From Tubulanus polymorphus (lineage: Eukaryota; Nemertea; Palaeonemertea; Tubulaniformes; Tubulanidae), in NCBI RefSeq assembly GCF_964204645.1, contig NC_134026.1, forward strand, positions 27,360,650-27,424,649: a stretch of 64,000 nucleotides of DNA. The letters are read 5' to 3'. Numbering within the stretch: position 1 is the stretch's first letter; every line of letters starts with the position of its first letter. Both the position numbers and the translations under genes were made by a program. Shown here piece by piece: positions 33,445-48,305 of this stretch. The notes below the pieces were generated by a model that worked only from the letters and a program-made list of their open reading frames with translations, did not search any database and was not told the DNA's origin.

Positions 33445-36400
33445 TCGGAATGATTTAATGCAGAATTTGTGCAAAAAGCTGGTTTAACGTACACATCAAT
33501 CAAAAAAGTGAACCGTCCGTTAAGTACATCCAGTACCTAATTTAGTCAATTTATGTCAATTGAAACATCCGTTACGAAGCCTCTGGTGATATTATACCTA
33601 AAGTTTATAGATCTGTTGATAAGTTTTACATAACAAGGCAATGTAATATTTGCAATGATAAGTTGATGGAATTTTTTATACTATGATTTACATGAACTGT
33701 TATCATTATACAATAAATTTAAGTTATTTTATTGAATTGTTGGCTTTTTCTACACGATACCAAAATCTGAGCGACTGTAAGACTATATGCTTTATGCGCC
33801 GCCAAACTATCATCTGGATCATAGATAGCTGGAGATACGGAGAAATAAAGTGCAATAGAATTTCTGATGAACACATCAGTGTGCACCAAGAATGAATCAA
33901 GATTACAGATTATTCGACCGAATTGGAATTTCATTACATTAGATGAAAGATTCCGATCACTGGGATAGATTTATTTTTTATTTTGGTTGTTTATGAATAA
34001 CAGCTATGCATGCACTGATTTGCAATACTTTGATGGAGGTGTTTATTTCTTTCTGATTTAGTCTAATCTAACGGCATTAAATTACCATTACAATTTACTT
34101 GCCGTCGATATAATCCGGTTTACACGCCCGTTTACCATCTGCGTGCGAACGTTTGCGTCATGCATTTTTTCAGGTATCTCCCTCATTTAAAACTTGCAAC
34201 GATTACTTTCAATTATCCGTGAATAAATAAAGCCCACGGATATGAAAAAACCCATAATTGCATCCGCCATTTTATCCTAGACTAGCCTCTAGTATCAGAG
34301 TCAAGTGCTATTGATCACACAAGCGAAACATTTTTACCGCAGATTCGACTCCCGGCAATATTGATAAAAGATGATGCCAGGTGGTTCGAATAATAAACAG
34401 TTCATGTTTTAGGGTGATTTATATGATCGTTTGTTTACCTAATTTTCCTACTTTTCCATTATCAATTTGACGGGTTTGCTCACCGTCCAGGGATTGTCAT
34501 GGGAGCCGTGCTGCAGCATCGGAGGATGGTGTCGTTGTTTGCTCAAAGTATCAAGCGTAATGAGAATCAACTCTCATTATTCATGACAGTCGGGAATTCT
34601 ATAAGCTTCGGTAAACAAAAATTTTGCCGGATAAATCATCAGAATCCAGCGAATTTGTAATCGGGATTCAAGTTAATCCTTCACGCGGTGTCAAGAGTCA
34701 ACTCATATCATTGACTGTCTTCGTAACTGACTTAATCTATCACTTTGTTCAGTTTATCGAGGTTTTAATTTTGAATGCAACTACATCATCGCGAGATTTC
34801 ACGCTCGTCTGTCATATCATTTACGTTACAACGATAACTGCGAATGTGCACGAATGTTCAAACCAGCTTCTAATCACGCCCTGCTTAGCGCACAGGACAA
34901 GATACGACAAGATACTTTTCGATGTAGCAACAACACATTCATTCTTGATGAATGTTAAGTCTTTGATAATTTGTTACATTTTGCCGCCGAGGGCCAGTCA
35001 CTTGTGGCCTAAGAGAAATGGTGCGTACACCATTAAAGAAAATTAATATTCTTATTTCCATTCATTGTTATAAGTGTAAATGACTTGTGATATGGCTTAT
35101 AAATCGTTTTCCTTCGAATAATAACAGCGCACGAATGATTAAAGCTATCCAGCCAAGTAAGATTAAGCGTTACCTGCGGCAATACGAAATGTATTTTCAA
35201 TGATTGATCTCTTGGTTTTCATATCTTACCTAACGCTGCACCTTGTGCTAATGCTCTTTATAGTAGCAGATGCAGCAATTAAAACGTTCATATCTTTTCG
35301 AAATGATTTTAGTTTAATCGGCTTTTGTTATCAACTCTCCACCATATTGTATTTGCTATTGTGTAATAAAAAGCAACGTCTTTAAAAGTAGATAGGTGAA
35401 ATATAAAAGCATTTATTCATACATCAAAGCTATACGTATTTTGTAGATTCTTCAAAGAAATGATAGTGATTAGCTGTACTTTTTGTGTGAGAAATTTACA
35501 ATATGGAATGCATTACAGTAAGATTTCACGTAATGTCTTCGTTTGGTATCTTTACACATAGATAAGTACTTCATTCAAACATTAAGCCCGCAAGACGCTT
35601 CAATCAACAAATAAATTGCTGGTGTTAGACCAATGCATAAGGAACATGTTAGCCATTAAATGTTGGTTTAAGTTATGATACAGTGGTGGGTGATAATGTC
35701 ACCAGTGGTATTACCAGTGTCTTCAATCACTTAGATATGCATCAAGACGGTGAAGCCCTTAATCAAACGAATTGCTGGTAATCGGCGACATTTGTGTCAA
35801 TGTGGCTATTTACTCCAAACTAGCATTTACAGTCTATATTCTTTATGATTTACGGCCTTCAATTTGCCACCCGAATGACTATCTATACCACGCAGATGTC
35901 CGCTAGAAAAAAGTCTTAAATTATGTCAAAATTCATAGGCCGAAGATACGCCCTTTTGTCGGCGTTTGCGAAAAGGGCCAGTGTGCCGTTCTCAAGCTAA
36001 AATTCTGGATGAGAGAGTTCGAATGCCAAGGCATTGGTTTATGTCGTGGTGCATGATCTACACAATAAAACTGTAACCAACAATTCCCAACATAACTCGC
36101 CCATATAGAACCTTAAACAAAACTTAAACGTGCCTTTTATTGGCCTCATCAAAACCTCGACAACGATCCTTCACCGCACCACGGCGAAAGAATGTGTTGG
36201 GGGAGGGCGGATTTTCCACCTGAATATCCCCAAGGCTTTTGATACGAAACAGTGTTATGACCATATTTTATGACGTTCCAATAGAAATCTTAAGTTGCCG
36301 TTATTCTAACAACCGGCACGCATAATGAATAGTTTGAACCAAATCACAAACCCAAGGGAAACACATTTGTTATCGTTTTTGATAGTGTTTAGATCCTTGT

Positions 36401-39400
36401 TTGAATGATATTGTAACCTGATAACAATTGGGATTTATTTACTTCATTTTGATATCAAAGGTACCGACTGAATTGTTAATTTGACTCAAGAAATGGACAC
36501 AATTTGACAGCTGGACTGAAAATGAAATGCTTCCTCAACAATAACAAAATCAAATGGACCGTATTGACAATCTATTTATGATAAGTAGTTTTCGACGTTA
36601 TTCACACCCTGGGCTAATGATTTCTATGCCAGGGTGCCAAAAATGTCCATGCGGCTCTGGTTAAATTTCTTTTTAAATCGCTATGTAATTCACATTATAG
36701 TGATTGCCAATTCGAGACACTTTGTAAAGAACCGCGGCTACAATAGACGTTGTCACGGTCGTAATCGCAAATGATCAAAATACGATAATTATCGAAACCA
36801 GTTGCTTAGTGAAAATAAATGGAGTAAAAATTGGCTTGACATTCAAGTTCCCACAACATTCACCAATTGACTTTATCGAAATTCTTGCTCGATGAAATCA
36901 TAGTTATGCTTTGAGAACCGAAAAACACTTTTTTAATGAGTTTAGATGAACGTTATTTTGAATTCGTTTACAAAGTTTCATCTGATGAATTCTTTACGCT
37001 GCTCGTTAAAAAACACGTTTGAAACAATTTTTACATCATTTGCGATGGTGATGATTTTTGATTTTTATTTAATTTCGAGCGGCTGGTGTAGCGTGCATAT
37101 CATAACTCGTTCAATAATGAATCAGCGGTGATATTGTGGAACAAAATTTACAATTAATCAATCATTGTGCGCTGTTAATCTCCGTTAATGATGTCTAAGT
37201 GTATTTTGAAAGCATCCCAGCAAAGTCAATGTCTATGAGCGCATGCCGCTACATTAATAAGCAATTCTGGACGATTTATTTTCTCGTTTTGACGACGCGT
37301 TATTCCAAAAGTGTCAACATTGCGAGTAAAGGTGTTCAATGCCCTGTACGCCAAACCACCGTTCGATGCCGTTACTAAAACACCGATATTGCTTACATTT
37401 CCTGCAATTAGAGCCAGTGAGAAATGCTCGACTAATCAAGCGAAAACTGTCTCGATTTTTGCACTTCTTATTTGACATGAAAAATTAGTTTCCGAGATTC
37501 GCCGGTGTTAATAAAGTACGGTATATTTTTAGTTTATTAGTTCCGTACAGATTCCCGAATGAACGCTTCGTGTGTACGATGCCTGTTTAGAAATAGCAAA
37601 AATCTTTTGATTGCGTGGCTTTCTAATATGTCGGTTTTATAAAACCGTGTATAGTTGCTTTAAAAAAAGATTGCGCCTCGTTCGAATGCGTTTATTCAAC
37701 GTCATAAGCCGACAATATTTGTTTACAACGAAGAAAACTCAGGCGGACTAGTCACAGAGAATGGACCTGACGGATTCAGGAAGTCATTCATAAGTCTAAC
37801 GTGTCTACCCATGCAAAATTGAAACTTTATACGTCGCGTTGTATAAACAGTTAGCACTGTATGATATTCAATTATTTCTCGTGTAGTGGTTGTTTTTCAT
37901 CCATCTAACTCACCCGTTCATAAACATATGTAACCGCGCGTTTATTTGAAAGTTGATGATTTATCTACTCAGTTATTTTCCGGTCTCAATCACGCCAAGT
38001 TTAACGAACCGTGAATTTTGCGATTAATAAGAAAACTATAGAGCGATCGGCGACTTGACGGCGTTAATGGCGGTATAAAGAAAACTCAGACGCAGGTGAT
38101 GAAGACAAACGATTGATTAACGATAAACAATTTCATACGATTTCAAAAAGTAGGAAAAAACTGTTCTAAATTCAAGCGTCAATCTTGAGATTTTATTACA
38201 TCATTCCTGTCAGGCGAGAAATCTGGTTGTAATTTCGGAATTTATCTGCAAATCAGTAGCCTACCCGATACGCATACCAGAACGATGGAAAACGATTATC
38301 ATCACTCGAACTCGGCCGTCCCTAAACTCAACATCGTGATCCCTGGCGTCGCCTTGTCTCACTTCAAGACAGATCTGTATCAGAAAACGTTGGAACGGGA
38401 GTATAGATTCCACCGTTGTCAAAAATATAAGGATATGTTTTTGTGAAATAATGTTCTTGACATTCCAGGATAAGCGTTGAATTCACTCTTTGATTTATCG
38501 ACGTAGTTTTAAAATATTAATTGCAGCAAATCTAAAGCTGGAAACAAATTGCCAATCATTTCAGAAGATAATATCATGACGTAGCACGATTAAGCTGTTA
38601 TCAAAGTCGTTCTAATGGAGGGTTTAACGCTTAAGTATGGCTGTTCATCTGTAACCATAATGATGTCTACTTAAACGATACAGCACGAGAGATGGATGAC
38701 ACTGGTATCCAGAAAGGATTGAAAATGAATTAGTAGGGAATTTACCAATATATCGACGCAAAGACACCGAAAAGAAAAGGAACCCGCGTCGATTCTGCGA
38801 CTAATATGAATAAATGATCGGCTGTCAGACCAGGAGAAGTATCAAAAGAAACTACTCAAATACTAGTTAGCGGATAAATGCTGATTAAAGTGTTCTCGTC
38901 TTTGCCGCCACCAAAGTTAAATCACAAACGTAGTTTTAAACGATATCGAAATATCGCCGGAATATCCTAGTAAAACATCTGATCACCTAAACTTTGATGA
39001 ACAAGATAACCAATCCGAATTTCTCCAGGCCCGGTCGGATTTTAGACTCATCGGTGTGCTCAAACGTATTCGTACTGAACAATGGTATGAACTGTTTCTG
39101 TCCTTCCTATATTTTCACTACCCAAAAGTGTACCGAATGACACTTTTTAACTGTGTAATCCTTTATGAGAATTTTGGGAACGAGGGAATATTCAACGAGA
39201 AGCATTTTACTATAGCTCTCTGTATGTCATCAAATCCGAAATACGTGATGTCCTTAAAAACCACAGTTTATTGCTGTATAAGTCACATAAACTTGTCATT
39301 GAGCACCTGGCAGTAAAATATTATTCAATTGTGAAGAACTAATGACGTTTAACGGTCGGTCAAAGTTGCCGTACATTGATTCTCACTTTGTGTCATTGTC

Positions 39401-41281
39401 GCAATTTGCCAACGAATCATACGTATTTAATTATCTACAGCCACATCATCAAAACCGCTTACATGTTAATTGCATTTTTACGATCAACAACTGCTTGGAA
39501 TCCGCAAAAACTTCCCATTGTAAAACTTTTATTCTTTTCTTACTGGAATGCCTGTTCAGTTATACCCAACCTCAAGTCAAGTCAACAGATCACAAAATAA
39601 ATTTCGAAATTTCGGGCACGAACCCAACTGCGATAATTCCTCCTTCTTTCTGTATGTTGTTTTGTTTGCTCCCTCCTCAATCACACCATGAATGTCACTT
39701 TTGCTGCAGCTTCTCTTCGAACTGTTTCAATGTTCAAGTTGATATAAACCAAAACAAACAAAGTAGGAAATATAATTTCCACACAATTTATTCACCATTT
39801 TATCTTATATTCCACTAGAAACAAATTTTACATGATTATTGTACATCTTTTTATATACAACTTATAGTTATATTTACAAGAACTTAAATTAACATTTCAT
39901 ACCAGTTCGAATAATATTGAAATACGACTAGCCAAGTTTCCCTGGTGTCATGTTACTAGGAAGCCGTCACAGAACTTCCTTTTGTAACCTATACATAATA
40001 TGATAGTAATACAGTGCCAGTTATTTGTGTCATTACAATCATTTTTAGATAAATGTTATCCTTATCAATTCATAATGCACCTCCGAAAGACTAGTTTAAA
40101 CTCAACCCTTGTTCAGTACCTGTCCCTACAATTTTATGAAGCTACGATAGGTACGATGGTCTGCACATGCGGCTTAGCTTAAGATGCATCTAAAAGCCTT
40201 TTAAACAAAGAACTGAATATGATTCAGAGAAAGTAAGGATGATAAGCCAATTGCATCTAGTTATCTTCTGTTATTTCATATTTCCATAATCAATGATATT
40301 TCATATCCAAAACGATGGTATAGAATCAATTCAGCCAGGATATGCCCAATATCGAGAAACAATCAGCCTGGTTAGATAATCCTCAATAACCTTATACATA
40401 CGTCGATGCTATAAGTCATTGCAGCTAAAGGTTACGTGTCTGTTTATTAATCGAGTTGGATTCTGATAACGGTTTCATAATCAAAATTCATCGTAATTTA
40501 ATCCGCTGCTAATCCCCCCGTGATAACCGCTTTGATATGGAGGATTATCCATCTGATACTAATTACAATAGATACAACCTGATTTGAAAACCTTCCGTTA
40601 TTCAACGGCGATAAAAAATGTACATGCTAATTGAGATCCCAAAAGATCGCATCATGGCCGCCATTGTCAATGGTTCTTATGGGAATAGGTAGATTATTGC
40701 CTTGAACGAAGTGCCAGCAGTTGGGGTTTTACGAATCATTCGCTTGCCTGACTTTCAATAAACTCAATCAAGAAATAGGGGATAATTCATATAAAGTATA
40801 TCTCGGTGTATTAAATTTGGTATTCAAATCCGGTATCGTTGTCGCGAGTCTTTGTTGTTCTTAATGTCTCCGAGATTCACGGATCATTAACGGCAATGTT
40901 TCAGGCGCTTTCTGTTCATCATTATCAAATTTGCGACCAGATTGGCGAATAGACGCTTGGCTGAAACTTGTCGTGAGCGTATACGAAAACACTCACTGAC
41001 CCAGACATTTTCAACTGAAAAAGGTGTCAATGATGATCAGCGATTCAAAGCTATGTAATAACCATGGGAAATCATCGATAACAATAGAATTTTCTAATTA
41101 AATAAACGCGAGAAAAACTGCTAGACAATTGATGCATGCAGATATTGACATCCATGCCGAGATACCCGCATCACTGAATCATGTCTGCTAGGTCCGATGG
41201 TTGCATTCGATTCGGGAATTCGGTTTTCCAAGGCAGCTTGAAATAATTTATTGAGACACTATTTTCCGAATGTTGTATGCC
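33445..41281. other. Long intergenic region between convergent TRPM and Nkx6
   Basis: 7.8 kb. The first 270 bp is the TRPM 3' UTR up to the AATAAA at 33712. On the minus strand AATAAA near 39787 might end the Nkx6 transcript, implying a 3' UTR of about 1.5 kb. Scattered short frames lack domain signal. The only stretch with a coding look is at 38285-38446. No repeat array or RNA gene is recognised. Confidence 0.4.
38285..38446 (+). CDS. Possible small ORF or isolated exon of unknown function
   Basis: ATG to TGA, 53 residues, beginning MENDYHHSNSAVPKLNIVIP and ending YKDMFL. Third positions are richer in G and C than the surrounding AT-rich DNA (for example CTCAACATCGTGATCCCTGG), which is why I list it. 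No family is recognised, no signal peptide is seen, and no convincing donor or partner exon was found. It may equally be chance. Confidence 0.2.
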   Translation: MENDYHHSNSAVPKLNIVIPGVALSHFKTDLYQKTLEREYRFHRCQKYKDMFL

Positions 41282-44200
41282 CTATAACATAGGTCGATTA
41301 CTCGATGTTAGTTCATCGTCCTCCATATCTGAGTTATCGGCACTCATTTGTTCCGATTCTTCTTGTTTTTTCTTAGCTGTTGCCATTTCAGCCGCGTGTC
41401 TTTTTCGCCATTTTGTTCGTCGATTTTGAAACCACACCTGAAAGATAAGAGTACGCGGTCTGATAAAAATAAACCGAGAACTTTTAATTCATGCTATCAA
41501 TTATTTCCATATCTGATCGAAAACTCAACAAATTTGATGAAATTTTGCAAGTGTAATGAACAACAGATAATTATGGCAGAAGAATTCCATCGTCTTACTC
41601 GTACAAAAGCAGTATGGAGATAAGAATGATAATTTTGCGGCCGGCTTAGCTGGAGGCAATCCGGGCAATGTTCCGATAAGGTTGTAACAATGTCTAATTA
41701 TTGCCGATTCATGCTATACTCAGTAGCTACAAATCCGCGTTTCGTTTACTATTAACGTTATCAACAACGATCTACTGTTGACACGACGGGCAAAATTGCA
41801 GCAAATTTCTATTGTTATGTGTCATCTCGTTTTCCATTCGCAAATGGGCTGCTAACTATCGCGGGATTCAAGATGCATATCGGACCGCCATGGACGACAC
41901 GGCATAATCCCACAATACCATCAATCAAGTCAAACAAACTAAACGACATGCGAGTCCTAAATAAATCCGACCAAATGCTTACTGGGCACGATTTCGGTTT
42001 CTAAATTAGTTATAAAAAGATATAGCCTTGTCTATTCATTTAGAATTTGGCTTGACCTTTATGGCACGACACCATAATAACAAATTTCTCATCCAAAGTA
42101 ATTGATCTTTAATGACCTAGGATGAATGATTCCAACTGTTTGAAAATGTCCTGATCAATACACGGCACCAATGTGGTGATAGACGTTGTCGATAATTTGC
42201 AAAACGAGGAAACAGCAAAACAGCATTTTTAGGAGTAAATATGAGTAAATCTGTAACTGGGTGGAATTTGAGTTTGCAGTAGGGTTGGTACTAGTGATTT
42301 TTATCCAGTCTGCTATGTAATAGGTGATATAATATGCGATTGATCGTCACCGTTTTACATTGCATTTGTTTTTTAAAATTAATTTTTGATCCCTAATAAT
42401 CGAAGAAGCAATAACTGGGTAACATGACTCGAGAGATCGGGGCGTATACAAGGCAATTCGGAATTGAATTTATAGTTCCCCACACAGGTGTCAAGAGTGA
42501 AACATTGGGGAGCAAATTAAATTTGCCAGTGCTGTGACGGGAACGCAATTATTGCCAATAATCCCGGAATTAGACAAATTGTAGATTCAAGCTCAGTTAC
42601 TAATACCAAATTTCATGAGATGCGTCGTTCGTGGCACCAGATAATAAAAGACTTTGATAATGGCTCGAGATAAGACTTAATCCGAGAAAAGGAAACAAGA
42701 AAGCGACGTGCATGGTATTGGGCTGGCAGATGAGGGGAGGAAGCAAACGGATCAGAGTGATGAATTGATATCTAATGAAGCGTAAAATAACTGAACACGA
42801 AGCTGTCTGTAAAGAAAGCAAAATGAGGTTCCAATCTTGGCGCTGTTAGAGTAATATGCATTATTAGTGAAGTGAGAGACAATAAAATCTACATGAAGAA
42901 TACCGAACTCTCAGTAAGCTGTAATTATTTCACACTGGAACTATACGTCAGCATTAGACATGAATTATCAACGAATGCGCTTTAAGTTAGGTTGGCATGA
43001 TCGACCACCACCGAAGTTGTACAAACAATGACTTGCTAAGTGTTCAGATGTGGAATGACTTACGTCTTCAAAAAAGAAGAACATGGTGTTCAGCTGTTCG
43101 GATAAAAATTCCAGATCCGATGCAGATGGATGAACAACGGGTTCCCACCTGTCTGTGGTTGTAAGGGCCCCTTGCTACTCCCAACCGATTTCCATCAATA
43201 ACACGTGATGGGCTTGTTTAGATACATCGCCCAGTTAAAAGGGTTTTTATTTCGATGAGAATGCTCTTATTGCGTGTTGTTTATTATGCCAGGCGCGAGG
43301 AAAAATGATGTTTGTTGCCAACTAAGCGAGATGTTAATGAAGTCTCTTCTTGAGTGTTTGCGTTCAAATGTCAGCCGAATATATTCATCACAGATGGCAT
43401 AAAATGAAGTAATCTCTGTTCTATTCAACATCATATAATATCTAACAATGATAAGTTATCGTTTGTTGAAATCGAGTGTTCCATTCTCAACATGATACAA
43501 ATCATAATGAACCAGAAAGTTATCCCTTATCATCTTGTATTTACAGTTTGATAATGCAACAAATATTGGGAATTTTGTTCGCTTGAGTTAGTCGATTTGA
43601 ATACAAAACAGCGTATCAACTGCTCTAGGAGACTTTGAAACCGATTACATTTAAAAACTTGTAGGCGGGTTACTTCAAAGCGTTTGACCATGAATTTGAT
43701 CCCAATATATGTCAGTTGTACACGGGGTCAAGGGTGCTTCAGAGTAAGTGAAAGAAGACATCGTCACAACTGATAAATCGTCCAAGCGACTTATCTACTT
43801 AAACCTCAGTGGCGCCACAATATTTCAAAAGAATTAAAGGTATCTACATCACGAAACAAGCGGCGTGGCAAAATATTCTTCATACACACCTTAACTTGAC
43901 TTTCAGACATGCCTAATGCATATGCCAATCTGGCTCTTTCCGGTCCAGCCAAATATTTCGTCTGTTCAAATGTCTTTTCTAATGCAAATATCTGCTGACC
44001 AGAAAATGTCGGTCTCGTGTGTTTCCGTTTACCATCTTTATCAATCGTTACGTTGTTTTGTGAATCTATAAAGAAAAATTTGAAAATATTCAAAAAGAAA
44101 TATTCTACAAAAAACCAATCATCTTTAAATAACCTAGAATAGTTCAAGAAGCGCTAAACTCGGGTCCAATACTAGCTATCAAGTTATTATCAGTAAAATC

Positions 44201-47200
44201 GTTGTTTCTGTGATTCATGTTAACTAAACTTTGTTTTTATGCTTGTCCTGAAAGCTTCGATTTTTCCATCAAATGTCGTATTACAAATAATTTGCGACAA
44301 TGTTTTCGCGTTCTTCGATCATTGGAAAAGTGACAGGCCTTCGCTGATAATTGTATTCCAGTGATTAGTGCAGAATCATACCCTTATGCCTTCGATTCGA
44401 TATGAAATTGGTTTTTCGATTATAGACAGAAAGATAGTGTTACGCCGATGTCAATCTTATCATTGGCAGTATTTCGAACGTAATTTTCCCAGCATATGAT
44501 CATTGGTTGGATATTCACTTCTGGTAATTTGCAGCTATGATTGTAAGCGAAAGTCGATCTAACTGTGACTTGTGACGAGATTGGTTTCAAATAAGCAGAT
44601 CAACAAGACGAATTGGATTCGTGGATTTAGCGTTTGAAAACCGATCGGTTTGACATCGACCTGCCTGCCCTCCGTACATTTTACTGTCACAATTCATACA
44701 TTATCTAATCGAGACTCGTCAAATTCAAAATTTGACGAGAACCCGTGGAATTAGGTTGAGCCAAGGCTTACAATGCGTGAAAAATGTTACACCCGACAAT
44801 GATGACGAAGCAAGCTGCGAACATATTGTCGAAATTAAAACGACACATTATCAATCATCATACACAGAAAACGCTAAAGACACATTCTGTTTTATAAGAT
44901 GCAAAACGAACGCCATTTATCCGTAATCCGATAAATTAGCCTGACTGATCATTAATTTGATTCGTAAGTACATTACACATTCAAATACCGAATTATTTTT
45001 CCGATCCTGGCAGCCTAAAACAGATGCATGTATAGCTATCAGTAATCCCCAAACAGCAATCAATTGAACGACTGAATAAGAACATTAAAGCACCAACAAC
45101 TGCATAATGTCGTCGACCATTTTACAGAGAGGCAGACATGAATATCAAGTATTTCATCAGACTTCGCTCAGAGTCACGGGTTAAAAATACGAATTCGTCA
45201 TGTTCATCCTCGCCGATTTTTATTCATTGTTTAGTAAACCACGACTCATACGGTGTTATCAAAAGAAAAGTAAATTGATATCTTAATGGCAAATTAATTC
45301 AATAACCGGCCTAAAAATCATGAAATAAAGGTTTTTGATATAATGGAAACAGCTAAGAATATTCATCTATGATTATCTTCAATCATCATTAATAAGAATT
45401 AACGATTTGTGTTTAAATGTATTTTTCATTTCGTTTCAAAAATATATACCATGATGCATTATACCATGTTGAAAAGGTTGAAAAGCAAAATTCTTTGCAC
45501 TAATATTTCATTAATCCTCTTTCCTTTGCAATTTAGCTTTACTATAATGGCTTTATATTTGTCTTATAGCAGTAACACATGTTGCTATCGTGCCAATTGG
45601 CTAAATTGAGCCAGCTCCTTTTCGCGGTGGTACATGAACATAGTAAAAAATAATCGTCTCTTGAAAACGTTTGATGCTCACTTCTTCCGGCGTCGGGTCT
45701 ACTTCTTCAAATTCTCGGTCAAGCCTGCTTTGTTTAGTGGGCACTGATTAAACTAATAAATTAGTAATCCACAGTTAGAAGCAGCCGATTTATTGTAAAC
45801 ACTCCCAACAAGATCGTCCGACATAGCAAAAAACGAGAGGACTTCGCGCTAAATATTATATCGAGTCAACCTTTTTAAACCTTACAAAAAGAAATACGGT
45901 TGATTCGAATTCGAAGTATTTCTGTGAGTTGTAATATTCTGGTATACTTTCATTTGTTTTGACTGGAGTTTAAAAGAAGATCGAGCCTCGTGCGGAATCA
46001 ATGATATTTATATCATCGACTTTATTAAGCCACTTTACGTCATTATTTCGTTGAAATCGGTCAATCATCAGTCGAAAAAATAGGTGGCATATACAATATC
46101 GCCTGAATACGATCTAGATGAATTTAAATTCGAAAAGTATCGAAGAAAATATTCGCCACTGAAAAATGTAAATGGCAGGATATTTCATTAAAATAGTCTC
46201 GTAAGAACATTTATTTCCAAGGAGATTTTAGAAAGCAATTCATTTGATCGTCATACGGGACACGTTTAAATGCGGTAATATACATTGTTTCCATTGAGAT
46301 ACCGAGTCAAATTGAACGCCATTTGATATAAAGATATATGTATTTCCTACTTAACGGTACAATTACGCGAAAATTCGCAAATGTCCAATTTTATGCCTCT
46401 ATGAACAAATGGTCTTCCATAGATGGAACAGAAAGAAGGAAAGGTGAACGAGCGCTATTGTAATAAAGGATTGACAGCTTTAATCGTGTGACTTATGAAG
46501 ATTTATGGTTGTTTAATGTCCCTTATATTGTGCTTATGTTACTCTAATACATGCAGGTCAATTCCTACGCTTAATACGTCCATTTTGTTTGTCACTTTAA
46601 TTTATGAATCGTTTATACGTATTTTGTATTCAGAAATTTTCACGTTTGAGAAAAAATTAATCACTTACTTAAAGGCACCCCCGTATCATGACTGGGTGAA
46701 TTAACGGTACAAATCTATTTCAAGTTAAGTAGATATTGGCTACAGTTTTTTTTAAAATATAATCATAGGGATATAACCGCAGATCTTGTATGTATTGTGG
46801 AAGAAAGGAGCTTTTTACTTAATTTGCCTCATGTCTGGGTTCTCTCTCTGGACCAGTCATACTTTGAAACTTTAAAGTGTTGTCGGTCTGACACAAAACA
46901 TTTACCGGCGTGCCGTGCCATTCATCGACGAAAATTTAAACGGCCAAATTACACCAGCTTTTTCAGAATTTTTTCCAAGGTGCGACAATGACCCATTCTA
47001 CGTGAGCTGTCGAGCTCGGATAATAAACGAGCGACGCTTTCAGAAGCTTCAGGTGTTTTTAGAAGTCTATTCCGGACATTCCTTTATAACCCAGGTTCCC
47101 ATTGTGTTACTGAACATCTTTCATAATTCTTCCCCTCTAAGACACCTTGTCGCCTATGATAAATGACTCGTCCTAATGAAGCCGTGTCTTTTCTGCTTAC

Positions 47201-48305
47201 ATGCAAAACATGTAGCGACGAATCAGATGAGTAGATGCCGTTCTGCGAGGCAGTATCAATCATCAGGTAATTGACATGATTAAATGGGTCTTCCTGAGAA
47301 CCAACAATACACACAAAACCGTTAAACTACATTAATTGTTTTTACACCATTTCGGTTATCTTCATGAAATATATGAATCTTTTTACTAATGGTTAATTTT
47401 TTTCAAAGATATACTTCAAATATAATCATCGTACAATAGTGACTTCCTGAAGATTCTGAAGAAATTTGAGTCAAACTCTATGAGTTCTTTTTATTTGATG
47501 AATACTATTAACATTCCACGATTAATATGGTTATCAAAAAGAATATATATCTAAATGAAGTATGTTTAAGAATATTAAATTAAGTATGTTTACCATGTTT
47601 AAGAATGCATCAAACTTTAAAGAAAGTGACCCAGATGATATATTTATCAAACTCAATTTTTGTTGAAAATTCGGATTCAACACGATCAAAGAAAAAATGA
47701 TATGTTTATTCTTATGCCCAAAAATAAACACGTTCTGCTGGTTTATTTCTAAGTGCGAAAAATGAAACATTATTAGGCAAGTCAGTGTTACATTATTAAT
47801 TCTTTGTTTACTTACACTGACTCTGCGGTCTCCACGTACCCTGTACAAGTCCTGGCCAGTATATGGGCGTCCTTCCTGGTAAATCTGCCAACGGCTTTGG
47901 AAATCTTGCTTGCGGGTTGAAATACATTCCAGCGTTGATCCTCGGAAGTCCAGTAAATTGTCCCATATGTCCGGCGAGGTGCGGAAAATTGAGGTACGGT
48001 TTATTGAGAATGTCGGATATACCATGTGGTGTGGAAGGAATGCTATTTAAGTTAATGGGAGACATAGATGATTTCAGAGACGCCGCAGACTGCGAATATG
48101 ACGGTACCGAAGTTCCAGGTATTTTCGTTTCAGTCATGTTATGTAACGCCGCCAGTGGGGGGTTACTTAAAACAAATGCACTTTGGCGCGAAGCCGCGTC
48201 CATATTTGACAGCAGTGAGGCCATAGTCGTCGGACTGGGGTTTTGGTAGCCCCCTGAACTAGTATTCGACGCGCCTTCCGACGTCACGGCGCAGTAATCC
48301 AACAT
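41282..48305 (-). CDS. nkx6: Nkx6 homeobox transcription factor
   Basis: Three exons: 47816-48305, 43890-44065, 41282-41437; 273 residues, junction phases 1 and 0. The N-terminal part has [20 protein letters not shown], a motif shared with vertebrate NKX6-1, the eh1/TN-like repression motif HGISDILNK, and [15 protein letters not shown] just before the splice. The homeodomain is at about 177-236 ([41 protein letters not shown]), followed by [12 protein letters not shown] and an acidic tail. The second intron cuts the homeobox between homeodomain positions 46 and 47, just before WFQN. Known role of the family: homeodomain repressor patterning ventral neural progenitors and motor neurons, and pancreatic or gut cells. 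Introns of 3.7 and 2.5 kb contain no recognised exon. The locus is isolated, with long gene-free flanks on both sides. Confidence 0.97.

Noticed and set aside
34624-35046. 140-codon plus-strand frame downstream of TRPM
   Set aside because: Starts with TTG, has AT-rich random-looking composition and no recognisable domain.
39342-39818. 158-codon plus-strand frame
   Set aside because: No family features; rich in codons expected from AT-rich DNA; lies opposite the probable Nkx6 3' UTR.
43806-44147. Unspliced frame extending both sides of the Nkx6 homeobox exon
   Set aside because: Homeodomain similarity stops exactly at the splice sites 44065 and 43890; the extra residues are intron translation.
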